From assembly GCA_021799445.1 (NCBI GenBank), contig JAJZAM010000011.1:1-35047 (forward strand): DNA of 35,047 bases. Reading direction: 5' to 3'. The DNA comes from Actinomycetes bacterium. GTDB lineage: Bacteria > Actinomycetota > Acidimicrobiia > Acidimicrobiales > Palsa-688. The notes under the pieces are model-generated. The model was not told where the DNA came from. It worked only from the letters and a program-made list of their open reading frames with translations, and made no database searches. The position numbers and the translations under genes were made by a program. Numbering within the stretch: the stretch's first letter is position 1; the number at the start of each line of letters is the position of its first letter. This document shows positions 1 to 7,418 of this stretch, in pieces.

Positions 1-78
1 GATCCCCGCCACTGCCGACCCATCGGCTGCTACGAGGCCAGCACCAATCTGGCAGCCCAATACCGGAGAGACCAATGA
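1..78 (+). CDS. C-terminal end of an upstream gene (partial, unidentified)
   Basis: Frame 1 is open from the first base and ends in TGA at 76-78, giving about 25 residues (DPRHCRPIGCYEAS at the start, QYRRDQ at the end). The stop overlaps the ATG of the next gene in an ATGA, the usual sign of translational coupling, which is the main reason to believe it. The piece is too short to name. Next to an RHH protein it could be the partner of a toxin-antitoxin pair, but nothing in these residues shows that. Confidence 0.35.
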   Translation, partial: DPRHCRPIGCYEASTNLAAQYRRDQ

Positions 79-308
79 CGAAACCACCGATAACCCCAGA
101 CGAGGAATACGACTTCTACGCCCAGCCCGACAATCAGATACCACAAGGCCCTCCAAACCGGCGCAAAACGCGGCTAAGCGAAGCCATCCCAGTTCGATTC
201 CCTCCCGACCTCGTCGAAGAGATCCGCCGCCGAGCGACCGAAGACGACCGCTCCGTCTCCTCATGGATCCGCCGCGCCGTTGAGCACGAGTTACAGCGCC
301 CAGCCTGA
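75..308 (+). CDS. Ribbon-helix-helix (CopG/Arc-type) DNA-binding protein, probable antitoxin
   Basis: A 77-residue protein. Residues 1-35 are polar and probably disordered. Residues 38-75 read as a ribbon-helix-helix: a short beta strand (IPVRFPPDL), helix 1 (VEEIRRRATEDD) and helix 2 (SVSSWIRRAVEHEL). Such proteins dimerise, insert the strand into the major groove, and often repress their own promoter and neutralise a toxin. A GGAGAG sequence lies just upstream of the ATG, and the ATG overlaps the preceding stop. No toxin gene follows: the next 570 bases look empty and then an IS begins. The antitoxin role is inferred from size and fold only. Confidence 0.7.
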   Translation: MTKPPITPDEEYDFYAQPDNQIPQGPPNRRKTRLSEAIPVRFPPDLVEEIRRRATEDDRSVSSWIRRAVEHELQRPA

Positions 309-879
309 CCCTTCCACCACATGGCCGGCCAACACCAGATGCCAACAGCGCACAACGCCGGCACACAACCGCGTTCCAACACGACGCACCACGGCCCCAC
401 GATCTCCACCAACCCGGGATCGGTGTTTCACGTCTCGAGTTTGGCCCTGACAGAGTCCTTCACGGAAGACCCTCAAGCGGGCGGTAACGTCGATCCCTGC
501 AGCGACGCTGATAGAAAACAACCAGATGGAGACCGGCGACCCGATCGTCAAAAACCCCCTACCCCACCCATGCGACCTGACTCGTGCACCTGGTCACGGG
601 ATCTAGATTCCAAAAGGTCGCAGGGAACAGACCCCCGGTACTTCGCCACTCGTCTACATCACCCCACCCAAGGGCAGCCGTTCAACTCTGCGGCGTGCCA
701 GTGGTGCCTCCCGGCGAGGGGACCTCACAAGCAACCAGAAGCCCCAGCGTCGAATGCGGGCCCGGCCCAGCGTTCCCACAACCCCAAAAACCACCGTAAA
801 CCAGCAACACCCAAAAAGCAAGAAACCCTCAACTCGCGTTAAGCCAGTAGCACCCGCCACCCGCTCGCAGACCGGCGGA
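309..879. other. 571-base stretch with no supportable gene
   Basis: Open frames exist on both strands (a 173-residue one on plus, an 86-residue one on minus), but their translations are rich in Pro, Arg, Gln and His with no family resemblance, start contexts are poor, and they overlap each other. I see no hairpin with a T-run. It probably represents decayed sequence between the RHH gene and the IS insertion. Confidence 0.5.
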
Positions 880-899
880 TGTCAACCCCTATGAGGCAG
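880..899 (+). repeat. Left terminal inverted repeat of the IS3-family element
   Basis: Pairs with 2435-2455 on the opposite strand: TGTCAACC and TGAGGCAG blocks are identical and separated by 4 bases here versus 5 at the other end. It lies 12 bases beyond the orfB stop. Confidence 0.8.
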
Positions 900-911
900 A
901 TTTCTCGGGAA

Positions 912-1925
912 TCACTGTGTCGTGGCGGTGTCCTCCTTGGGCTGGTTGATCCAGGCGATGGTGGGGAGCTTCGGTGGTTCGGGTGGCTTGCGGACGAAGC
1001 GTTCGGGGTGCAGGTCGTAGGCGCTGCTCAAGACGATGGCCCGTTTCTCTCGTAGGAGCTCAGCCCGTCCGTGGTGGACATCGGCGGGGGTGTGGTAGCC
1101 GATGCCGGAATGGCGGTGGTCGTAGTTGTACCAGCCGAAGAACCGGCCGCAGAAGGCGTGGGCGTCCTCGTAGCAGCCGAAGCGGTCGGGGAAGTCGGGG
1201 CGGTACTTGAGAGTACGGAACTGGCTTTCTGAGTAGGGGTTGTCGTTGCTCACATGCGGACGGCTGTGGCTTTTGGTGACACCGAGGTCGGCCAGGAGGT
1301 GGGCCACCGGCTTGGCCGTCATGGGCGATCCGCGATCGGCGTGGATGGTCAACTGCCCGTGCCCAATACCCTGCTTGGCGACGGTGTCGGCCAGGAGAGC
1401 CTCGGCGAGGCCGGCGTTCTCGGCGTGAGCGAGCATCCACCCGGGCACGTACCGGCTGAAGATGTCGATGATCACATACAGGTAGTAGTAGGTCCACTTG
1501 GCCGGGCCGAGCAGCTTGGTGATGTCCCAGCTCCAGCACTGATTCGGCCCGGTGGCGATCAGCTCGGGCTTCTTGTGCGCCGGATGCGTAGCCTGCCGGC
1601 GCCGTTCGCGGACCTCGCCGTGGGAGCGCAGGATGCGATACATCGTCGGCACCGACGCCAGGTAGATGCCCTCGTCGAGCAGCTTGGCGTAGACCGTGGC
1701 CGGGGCCTCGTCCACATGCTCGGGCGAGTTGAGCACCTGACGCACCCGGTCGCGCTCCTCCACCGACAGCGCCCGGGGCTGGGGTCCCGGCAGCCGGGCC
1801 GGCCGGGACACCGGCGGGCCCTGGCGGTGCCGGCGATACCAGCGGGCCTGGGTCTCGCCCAGCGCTTGGCACGCTCGGCGGACCCCGACCACAGGGGCCA
1901 ACTCGGCGATGGCCGCGTCGATCAC
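912..1925 (-). CDS. IS3-family transposase OrfB (DDE/rve integrase core)
   Basis: A 337-residue catalytic subunit that cuts and joins IS ends. Residues 1-115 hold an HTH_21-like region. The rve core follows, with the acidic triad visible as D134 (in CWSWDITK), D197 (in IHADRGS) and E233 (in [12 protein letters not shown], the K/R seven residues after E also typical). Length is normal for the family. Its ATG overlaps the orfA stop in an ATGA, so expression is likely by translational coupling; most IS3 elements instead fuse the frames by a -1 slip. All key residues are present, so I see no reason to call it inactive. Confidence 0.92.
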   Translation of the reverse strand: MIDAAIAELAPVVGVRRACQALGETQARWYRRHRQGPPVSRPARLPGPQPRALSVEERDRVRQVLNSPEHVDEAPATVYAKLLDEGIYLASVPTMYRILRSHGEVRERRRQATHPAHKKPELIATGPNQCWSWDITKLLGPAKWTYYYLYVIIDIFSRYVPGWMLAHAENAGLAEALLADTVAKQGIGHGQLTIHADRGSPMTAKPVAHLLADLGVTKSHSRPHVSNDNPYSESQFRTLKYRPDFPDRFGCYEDAHAFCGRFFGWYNYDHRHSGIGYHTPADVHHGRAELLREKRAIVLSSAYDLHPERFVRKPPEPPKLPTIAWINQPKEDTATTQ

Positions 1926-2380
1926 CTGGTCTCGCCTCTCGTCTCCGTCGAGGCGCTGTCGGTGGCGAGCTGCTCCAACAGCGCGGAGAGCTTTCCCTGG
2001 ACCTCGATCACCTTGCGGGCCTTGTCCAACTCGGCCTCAGCCCGCTCGGCCCGGCGCTTGAGCCGGGCGATCTCGGCATCCTTGGGATCGGCCCCCGGCC
2101 GGCCCGACGGCCTGGCCAGCTCGGCCAGCGCTCCCCGGTCGCGCTGCTTGCGCCACTCGGAGATCAGCGACGTGTACAGGCCCTCCCGGCGCAACAGAGC
2201 GCCCTTGCCGGCCTTGTCCAGCCGCTCGTACTCGGCCAGGATCTCGGCCTTGTACTTCGCCGGATACTGGCGAGGCGGCCGGGCCCGCTCGAGCACCTCC
2301 GGCTCGGGATCAGTCGAACGATCTTCTCCTTTCATGCCGCCAGCGTGGGCGCGCGCGTCTACAGGATGGTGGATGGTCAT
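1922..2380 (-). CDS. IS3-family transposase OrfA (helix-turn-helix)
   Basis: The small DNA-binding subunit. The middle ([17 protein letters not shown], then [14 protein letters not shown]) is an HTH_Tnp_1-like helix-turn-helix, and the C-terminal third ([22 protein letters not shown]) is a leucine-zipper-like coiled coil as in other IS3 OrfA proteins. I chose the ATG at 2380 (152 residues) because GGGAAGGAG lies upstream and the block around this start is conserved in the remnant near 29.9 kb. An upstream TTG at 2413 and an ATG at 2335 are alternatives. It is followed by orfB with a 4-base overlap. Confidence 0.85.
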   Translation of the reverse strand: MTIHHPVDARAHAGGMKGEDRSTDPEPEVLERARPPRQYPAKYKAEILAEYERLDKAGKGALLRREGLYTSLISEWRKQRDRGALAELARPSGRPGADPKDAEIARLKRRAERAEAELDKARKVIEVQGKLSALLEQLATDSASTETRGETR

Positions 2381-2434
2381 GGCTCTCGGGGACTCCTTCC
2401 CCGCCCTCTTCAACCCAACGAATCAGCTACAGGA

Positions 2435-2455
2435 CTGCCTCAGTCAAGGTTGACA
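2435..2455 (-). repeat. Right terminal inverted repeat of the IS3-family element
   Basis: Reverse complement begins TGTCAACC and contains TGAGGCAG, matching the left end at 880-899 apart from the middle 4-5 bases. Confidence 0.8.
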
Positions 2456-2521
2456 CAGAGGGGACAACCACGCGCCGAACCCACAACAATCGGCGACCCA
2501 TATCAGGCGCTTCGTCCCGTG

Positions 2522-2580
2522 AGGTTGCTCCCATCCCGGCCAGTCCTGCGCCGCCCGTTACAAAACCCGCTGCACAAACC
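2522..2580 (+). repeat. Direct repeat copy A (CCGTTACAAAA-type), left flank of the sulfatase cluster
   Basis: By eye about three quarters of the bases match 17432-17490 in the same orientation, including AGGTT, CTCCC, CCAGTC and the core CCCGTTACAAAACC. A related but shorter pair sits at 17205-17228. The repeats bracket the 3-16.9 kb catabolic genes. They could be recombinase arm-type sites or island borders; the sequence does not decide between these. Confidence 0.6.
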
Positions 2581-2683
2581 GTGACACTCCGGGCCGAGCC
2601 TAGGACAATCCGGCCGCCCCGCTGGAAAGCCAACAGCAGCACCTTGCGGTGCCCTGAGATCACGAGGCTCGGCCAGACAGACC

Positions 2684-2883
2684 ACCCTCCCTCATCCCGA
2701 CGACATCGCAGACAAGGCAGAGGCCCTGGCACGGCTACAAGGCGTAAGCCTGAGCACGCTCATCATCGACTCGCTCACCGCCGAAATGCAACGCGTCCAC
2801 CCCGACAAAGACTTCACCGACCGGGCCTCAAACTGCTCTCCCAGGACAAGGACCACTCGACCGCGTCGGTTTGGACCACCTAG
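2684..2883 (+). pseudogene. Frameshifted RHH antitoxin-like pseudogene
   Basis: In one frame the plus strand encodes LPHPDDIADKAEALARLQG, then VSLSTLIIDSLTAEMQRV, then HPDKDFTDRA, a good match to short CopG/RHH antitoxins (strand, helix 1, helix 2, acidic tail). At about 2826-2830 the expected continuation moves to another frame (LKLLSQDKD...), ending at the TAG at 2881. There is no convincing start codon at the front. A one-base indel and a lost start make this a remnant. No toxin partner is recognisable after it. Confidence 0.6.
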
Positions 2884-3082
2884 TCCTTCAGCCGTCGGGC
2901 GAGACTCCGAGGAGCCAGACCTCCGTGGAAAGTTTCACCACGACTGAGGAACAATACCCGGGCCGTCCCCGTCGATGTGACTACCCGTTACGTAGACCAG
3001 GTCGGTCCCACTTCGCCGGTTGTTTCCAGTTCCTTCCAGACCGACTGGCTATTCGGTCCGAATATCTAACCGCCAGAACGCG

Positions 3083-4060
3083 TCACTCAGTTCTAAAGAG
3101 GTCGAGGAATCCTTGTGCGACTCCTCCATCGTTGATCCCTACTCCGACGTCAACGGCCCCGAAGCGGTGCCCGAACCCATGATGCTCCTGCTCCCCACTC
3201 CGGTACCGGAGATCCGTGACCGTCTGGCCACGAGCGAAGTGGCCGCTCAGTTCCACGCCGACCGGCAGGAACCTCGTAGTGAGCAGATCCGGACGAATTG
3301 CGCAAAATAGGGCGCCGGCGTCACCTATCCCTACCCGGTCGGATCCGACTACTTCGACGTTTGGGTCACTCGCCATTCTCAGATGCTCGAGCAGACGTGC
3401 CGCCAACTCTGACACTGGATCCCCGGACGTCCTCAACTTCTGAACGTCCTGGTAGGCCACCGCTGCCTGGTGGTAGACGTCCAGCCCGTACATCGTGACC
3501 GGCAACTCTGAAGTCAGAATGATCGAGGCTGCCTCAGGATCCGCCCATACGTTGAACTCGGCCACGGCCGTGGCGTTTCCGCCGTTTACGGCACCCCCCA
3601 TCATGACGATGCGATCGATACTCGATGCGACTTCCGGGTGGGCTCGTAGCAGCAGAGCGATATTCGTAAGCGGGCCGAGGCACACCAGGGTGACGCTCGA
3701 CTCCTCAGAATCGATCAGCAGCTGTCGTACGAACTCGATCGCCGGCCTGTCGACCGGCCCCCGAGCGGACGGGCCGAGACCAAGATCGCCCATCCCGTCA
3801 GAGCCATGGAAGTGCTCGGCGTGCCGGCGCTCTTCGATGAGCGGGCAGCTAGCCCCCCTGGCTACCGGGATGTCTGTTCCGCCGGCTATCTCCAACACCC
3901 TCAGAGTATTGTCTACGACTTGATCCACGTCGGTATTGCCGGACACGCAGCTGACAGCCAACAGGTCGACCAGAGGATCGCTGACCGCCGTCAGGAGTGC
4001 GAGAGCATCGTCCACTCCGGTGTCGACGTCGAGGATCGTCTTCCGGGCTAATCGAGTCAT
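3083..4060 (-). CDS. Nucleoside hydrolase (inosine/uridine-preferring family)
   Basis: A 325-residue protein that should cleave the N-glycosidic bond of a ribonucleoside to free base and ribose. The N-terminal calcium-binding signature is complete (D11-V-D-T-G-V-D17-D18-A-L). N170 in AEFNVWADPEAA and D247 in IGDAGAL correspond to the other conserved ligands; the His that often precedes that late Asp is replaced by Gly, so substrate range may differ from classic IunH. Length is normal. Its ATG overlaps the stop of the deaminase remnant upstream (ATGA), placing it last in the minus-strand operon behind the transporter. With the ribokinase in the divergent arm it suggests ribose release and capture. 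Confidence 0.9.
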   Translation of the reverse strand: MTRLARKTILDVDTGVDDALALLTAVSDPLVDLLAVSCVSGNTDVDQVVDNTLRVLEIAGGTDIPVARGASCPLIEERRHAEHFHGSDGMGDLGLGPSARGPVDRPAIEFVRQLLIDSEESSVTLVCLGPLTNIALLLRAHPEVASSIDRIVMMGGAVNGGNATAVAEFNVWADPEAASIILTSELPVTMYGLDVYHQAAVAYQDVQKLRTSGDPVSELAARLLEHLRMASDPNVEVVGSDRVGIGDAGALFCAIRPDLLTTRFLPVGVELSGHFARGQTVTDLRYRSGEQEHHGFGHRFGAVDVGVGINDGGVAQGFLDLFRTE

Positions 4061-4317
4061 GACTCGGCGCTCTTGGATTGCACCGCCGCTTCATGCAGCG
4101 CGTTGTACACGACACACTCGCCCCACTCTCCGGGGGGAAAGTCATGAAAGGACCTGACAGCTTCGCCGCGCCATATCTCCGTAATCGTCTGGATAGCACC
4201 GTAGCGAAGCGATTCTCTCCATTCGCCAGCAACCGGACTTTCCTCGAATCCGGTTATGTCCTCTAATTCCGGGTCGTCGCCGGTGATCAACAATTCAGTT
4301 ACTCCTAAACAGACCAT
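4057..4317 (-). CDS. 86-residue ORF, C-terminal part of a broken nucleoside deaminase
   Basis: The ATG at 4317 has a strong AGGAGGA site 3-4 bases upstream (4321-4327), so this piece may be translated by itself. The protein begins MVCLGVTELLITGDD and contains DITGFEESP, resembling the region of guanine/cytosine-type nucleoside deaminases that follows the PCxxC zinc motif (the GFDEGP-like block and a C-terminal VYN). It contains no zinc ligands of its own and cannot be a deaminase alone. Its stop overlaps the nucleoside hydrolase ATG, so translating it may serve mainly to deliver ribosomes to the hydrolase start. Confidence 0.5.
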   Translation of the reverse strand: MVCLGVTELLITGDDPELEDITGFEESPVAGEWRESLRYGAIQTITEIWRGEAVRSFHDFPPGEWGECVVYNALHEAAVQSKSAES

Positions 4318-4611
4318 AGCTCCTCCTATGCGCATGATTCAGGGATGCCAGTTCAACACCGGCAGCTACGCCTCTGCTCCCAACGTCCTGAATTCCTACG
4401 TGTCTCTGGCTTGCCGCGCCAGCGACACGGCCCTCAACTCGCCGCGAGATGAGGACACGGTCTCTTGCACAACTCGGTTCTCCCTAACCGTTAGCATCTT
4501 TCCTGTCGCTCGTTCGAACTCGACTGTGCCAAAGGGTCCGCCCGTTCCACGTTGTGCGTTCATGCGGGCCGCATCGCACACGACACGCCTTAGTGGTTCC
4601 GACTTGTTCAT
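4057..4611 (-). pseudogene. Decayed nucleoside deaminase (cytidine-deaminase fold) with three in-frame stops
   Basis: From the ATG at 4611 one continuous frame reads like a nucleoside deaminase: EPLRRVVCDAARMNAQRG, then GGPFGTVEF, then a helix SSSRGELRAVSLARQA, then TLGAEA, LNWHP, IMRIGGAMVCLGVTELL, DITGFEESP. There are no frameshifts, but stops stand at 4396-4398 (TAG), 4366-4368 (TAG) and 4339-4341 (TGA). The last occupies the position of the first Cys of the PCxxC zinc motif, and the second Cys position is Arg. The HAE site reads RGE. Zinc binding is thus lost at several points independently of the stops. Location inside the operon, just before a nucleoside hydrolase, supports an ancestral nucleoside pathway. 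Family assignment rests on motif spacing I can read. Confidence 0.65.
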
Positions 4612-4645
4612 GTTCCGACTGGATCGTTGCGGTCCAGTCGGAACA
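4611..4645 (-). promoter_or_regulatory. 13-bp perfect inverted repeat abutting the deaminase start codon
   Basis: TGTTCCGACTGGA (4611-4623) and TCCAGTCGGAACA (4633-4645) pair perfectly around a 9-base loop. On the minus-strand transcript the stem ends at the A of the ATG at 4611, so it would hide the ribosome-binding region. A further copy of the half site GTTCCGACT lies at 4596-4604, inside the first codons, so two mutually exclusive stems are possible. There is no T-run, so an intrinsic terminator is unlikely; an operator or translational switch is more plausible. Confidence 0.5.
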
Positions 4646-4747
4646 CCGTTCGGGTGTCGTCGCACAGACGGCAGGTGGGGTCGCCGACAATTTCGCGGTC
4701 ACGCTAGCAGTTCTCTTCTCTAGCGGGATTCCCGGGGGTGCCAACAG

Positions 4748-5824
4748 CTACTTGATCGACGCTCTAGCTTCCTCGAGGAGACTTGTATCCACTACTGAGC
4801 TGGCTGGGGGGAGTCCTGTGATGCCAGCCGCCTCCAGGCTGCGGTAGACGTGCTGCTGCAGAAATGCGGGATCGATACTAAGTAAGTCGCTGCTCGGTGT
4901 TCCCTTTGGAAGGATGTACGGTAACTGGGCCTCGTTGATGGCCTGTTGCTGTTGTTGGTTGAGACCAAGTGCCGTTCCCGATAGCGTCATGGTCGCCGTG
5001 GTACCTTGCGCCGGGTTGTTCAGATCCTCCTGCCAGCCCTGCAAGGCTCCGGCGAGGAGGTTAACTACAGCGGCCCGATGAGACGTCGCGTAGCTCTTGC
5101 TGGTCACGAGAACGTCTGAAAGGAGATAGTAGTTCAGGTCAGAGAAAGGTACGAAGAAGAAGTCTTTTCCGGGTTTCATGTGGTACTGCGTCTCTAAGAT
5201 GATCGGCTGGTTCGAGGCGAAGGCCAACAGGGCGTCTCCCTGGCCGGCTAGTAGGCTGTCGACAGATGTCCCGCCCGGGACGAACTGGTAGTCGGTCACG
5301 CTATTCAGCTTCATCAGGACGGCCATGTTCTGGCGATTGGATGCGGCGGCGATGATCTTCGCCCCATTCAGCTCGGCTGAGGTCGTGACTGGATGGCGGG
5401 CGAGGGACAGCAGACCGTTCGGTGACACCTGAAAGTCCTGCGAGAGGATTACTAGGGGCTGTTTCTTAGCAATGGCCGAGAAGAGCCGCACCGTATTGGC
5501 TTCGAGTACAACTTGGGCGGCTCCAGCTTGCAGCTGGGTCTCCGGAGCAGGAGTGTTGGGGCCCCCGCCGAGGAACTTGACGTTTAGATTGCGTTGTGAG
5601 AAAAAGCCGCTCTGTTTGCCAAGATACCAGCCGGCGTATTCTACGTTCTCTAGGAAGGAGAACGCGAGAGTCATGTCGACCGCCGTCGGGGTCGACGACT
5701 TGGTGGAGTGTGAGGCGGTACTCTTGCTCGATCCGCAGGCTGCCAGAGCGGCAGCGCCAGCCAATCCCGCTGCTCCAATGAGAAACTTGCGGCGTGATAG
5801 TAGATCATTGGGTGAGCTTGGCAT
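4748..5824 (-). CDS. ABC transporter substrate-binding lipoprotein (NMT1/SsuA-like), Tat-exported
   Basis: A 358-residue protein. Residues 5-30 are a twin-arginine lipoprotein signal: LSRRKFLIG, a hydrophobic Ala/Gly stretch and the lipobox LAAC with Cys30 as the lipidated residue. The mature part starts after a Ser/Thr-rich linker and has the NMT1/SsuA pattern (VEYAGWYLGKQSGFF, then NVKFLGGGPN, then ETQLQAGAAQVVL). The family binds sulfonates, nitrate, thiamine pyrimidine or other small ligands outside the membrane. The start at 5824 has GAAGGAG 8 bases upstream; a longer frame reaching 6010 lies inside the permease gene. It is the last transporter gene, 92 bases after the permease. The ligand cannot be read from sequence; the operon suggests a sulfated nucleoside-like compound. 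Confidence 0.88.
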   Translation of the reverse strand: MPSSPNDLLSRRKFLIGAAGLAGAAALAACGSSKSTASHSTKSSTPTAVDMTLAFSFLENVEYAGWYLGKQSGFFSQRNLNVKFLGGGPNTPAPETQLQAGAAQVVLEANTVRLFSAIAKKQPLVILSQDFQVSPNGLLSLARHPVTTSAELNGAKIIAAASNRQNMAVLMKLNSVTDYQFVPGGTSVDSLLAGQGDALLAFASNQPIILETQYHMKPGKDFFFVPFSDLNYYLLSDVLVTSKSYATSHRAAVVNLLAGALQGWQEDLNNPAQGTTATMTLSGTALGLNQQQQQAINEAQLPYILPKGTPSSDLLSIDPAFLQQHVYRSLEAAGITGLPPASSVVDTSLLEEARASIK

Positions 5825-5916
5825 TAGGCATACTCCTTCTCTCGTATAGGTGGTTCGCTGAGATATCGACCCGAAGTGCTCCAGTTGGGGATCTGGTGCT
5901 ATGTGGTTATCGCCGG

Positions 5917-6675
5917 TCATCCCCATCGGTTCCGTACAGCATGTTCCAACCGGGAAGTCACGAGGAACGCCACCAAGGCCGCGATCACGGCGACGACTGA
6001 CGCTGCCCACACCCCTACTACATCCAGGTCGTTGAGTGACGTTTCGAGCAGGTACGCCAAGCCTGGCGTCCCCATCAGGAACTCCGCTACCAGTGCGGCC
6101 GCTACTGACGTGGCGGCTGAGATCCTGACGGATGTAAGCAAAGGTGGGACGGCCGCCGGAAGTGCTAAACGATAAAAGCGCTGCCAGCGAGAGGAGCCGG
6201 CCACCGTAAAGTAGGCCGACGCACCCGGTGGAAGCTGGCGAAGCCCGCTCGACACAAGTACGTAGGTCGGAAAGAAACAGACAAGCCCGCAGATGATCGT
6301 CGCGCTGGTGGTTCCGTAACCTAGGACCAGGGCCAATATGGGGATGAGCACGACGAATGGGAGAGAACGAATGATCACCGCTAGCGGGGTAAGGAACCCT
6401 GCTATTGGAGGTGCGAACCAGGAGATGCAGGCGACGAACAGGCCCATCGCCACCCCTGTGAAAAGTCCGATAGCTGCGGTGAGGGCAGTGTCACCCAATG
6501 GCGCTCCGAAGGTTGCGGGGCTGGACACCAGACGACGCAAAACCGTATACGGTCCCGGTACGATCGCAGCGTCGACGTGGCCAACGACGGTGACCAACTC
6601 CCATGCTACGACCACGGCTGCCACCGCCCACCACCTAACAGCGAACCGGATCGAGGCATTTGCGGTGCCAGTCAC
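5917..6675 (-). CDS. ABC transporter permease (SsuC/TauC-like, BPD_transp_1), second copy
   Basis: An inner-membrane permease of about 253 residues with around six hydrophobic segments. The cytoplasmic EAA-like loop is visible as VAGSSRWQRFYRLALPAAVPPLL, where the ATPase docks. I start it at the GTG at 6675, which overlaps the TGA of the preceding permease (GTGA) and has GGAGG 5 bases upstream; the longer frame to 6837 would lie inside the neighbouring gene. It is similar in plan to the upstream permease, so the pair probably forms a heterodimeric channel. Confidence 0.88.
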   Translation of the reverse strand: MTGTANASIRFAVRWWAVAAVVVAWELVTVVGHVDAAIVPGPYTVLRRLVSSPATFGAPLGDTALTAAIGLFTGVAMGLFVACISWFAPPIAGFLTPLAVIIRSLPFVVLIPILALVLGYGTTSATIICGLVCFFPTYVLVSSGLRQLPPGASAYFTVAGSSRWQRFYRLALPAAVPPLLTSVRISAATSVAAALVAEFLMGTPGLAYLLETSLNDLDVVGVWAASVVAVIAALVAFLVTSRLEHAVRNRWG

Positions 6676-7418
6676 GTGAACCTCCGCTTGGCGGCGATCT
6701 GGAGTACCGAAGCCGCAGCGAACGCCACCAGCGACAGCAGCGTGGTCGCGAGAGCAGCCGCCCACATCTGGACGATCTGATAGTTCTGGGAGGAGCTCAA
6801 GATAATGATCCCGAGACCGCGCGGTGCGCCAAACCACTCGCCGAGGACCGCTCCTAGCACCGCCGCCGGGGCTGCTAGCCGCAGGGCGTCCAGCAGACCT
6901 GGAGCGACCGTCGGGAGCTGCAGGCGCTGTAGACGCTGCCAGCTTCCTCCGCCGAGGACCCTGAAGAGATCACTGTGTGCTGCCTGTACGCTGTCGAGAG
7001 CAGCTGTCACGGTGACGTAGACCGGGAATATCGTGCCGACCGCGGCCACCGCTGCTGGAGCGCTCGTCCGACCCAGTACGAGGACCAGAACAGGTGCAAT
7101 ACCAATCGCGGGTATCGCGTGCAAGGCGGCGCTGGCCCTATCAAGCCCTGGCCGAGTAAGGCGGACGATTTGATGCAAGAACGCTATCGTAAGCGCTGCA
7201 CCCACTCCGATTATGAGGCCTTCACCTGCGGATGACGCTGTGGCTCGCAAGCCCGAAAGTATCGCTTCCCGGCCTGATCCGGTCAGATCGTCCACGACTT
7301 GTGAGAGTGGGGGCCAAGCAGGGCCGAAGTAGTTGTACTTGCCTATGACTTGCCATAGGAGCACCAGAAGTACCGTACCGGCGACGTACTGGCCGGCGCG
7401 CGAGACGACACCCTTCAT
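6672..7418 (-). CDS. ABC transporter permease (SsuC/TauC-like), first copy
   Basis: A 248-residue membrane protein with hydrophobic helices beginning near residue 12 (YVAGTVLLVLLWQVIG). The EAA-like loop reads LGGGSWQRLQRLQLPTVAPG, the ATPase contact. Length and helix layout fit sulfonate/nitrate-type permeases. The start overlaps the ATPase stop (ATGA at 7415-7418) and its own stop overlaps the GTG of the next permease, so the membrane subunits are tightly coupled. No truncation is seen. Confidence 0.88.
   Translation of the reverse strand: MKGVVSRAGQYVAGTVLLVLLWQVIGKYNYFGPAWPPLSQVVDDLTGSGREAILSGLRATASSAGEGLIIGVGAALTIAFLHQIVRLTRPGLDRASAALHAIPAIGIAPVLVLVLGRTSAPAAVAAVGTIFPVYVTVTAALDSVQAAHSDLFRVLGGGSWQRLQRLQLPTVAPGLLDALRLAAPAAVLGAVLGEWFGAPRGLGIIILSSSQNYQIVQMWAAALATTLLSLVAFAAASVLQIAAKRRFT

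Larger units (their letters stand above)
880..2455 (-). mobile_element. IS3-family insertion sequence, apparently complete
   Basis: A 1.58-kb element with two minus-strand genes (orfA then orfB) bounded by imperfect terminal inverted repeats. The left end starts TGTCAACC, then 4 bases, then TGAGGCAG. The right end, read on the other strand, starts TGTCAACC, then 5 bases, then TGAGGCAG. Both ends begin 5'-TG as is typical of IS3. No matching 3-4 bp target duplication is visible (left flank ends GGA, right flank begins CAG), so the element may have recombined or its target repeats have drifted. Both frames are intact and it could still be active. A diverged relative of its right end lies near 29.9-30.02 kb. 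Confidence 0.85.

Noticed and set aside
321-842. 173-residue plus-strand frame between the RHH gene and the IS
   Set aside because: Low-complexity Pro/Arg/Gln/His composition, poor start context and no family resemblance; overlaps other equally poor frames.
1254-2453. 399-residue plus-strand frame across the IS3 element
   Set aside because: Shadow of orfA and orfB, whose DDE and HTH motifs are clear on the other strand.
4553-4580. Nested inverted repeat (TGTGCG, ATGCGG, G, CCGCAT, CGCACA) as a regulatory site
   Set aside because: It lies within the deaminase-like coding frame and has a 3-base asymmetry; likely incidental in GC-rich coding sequence.
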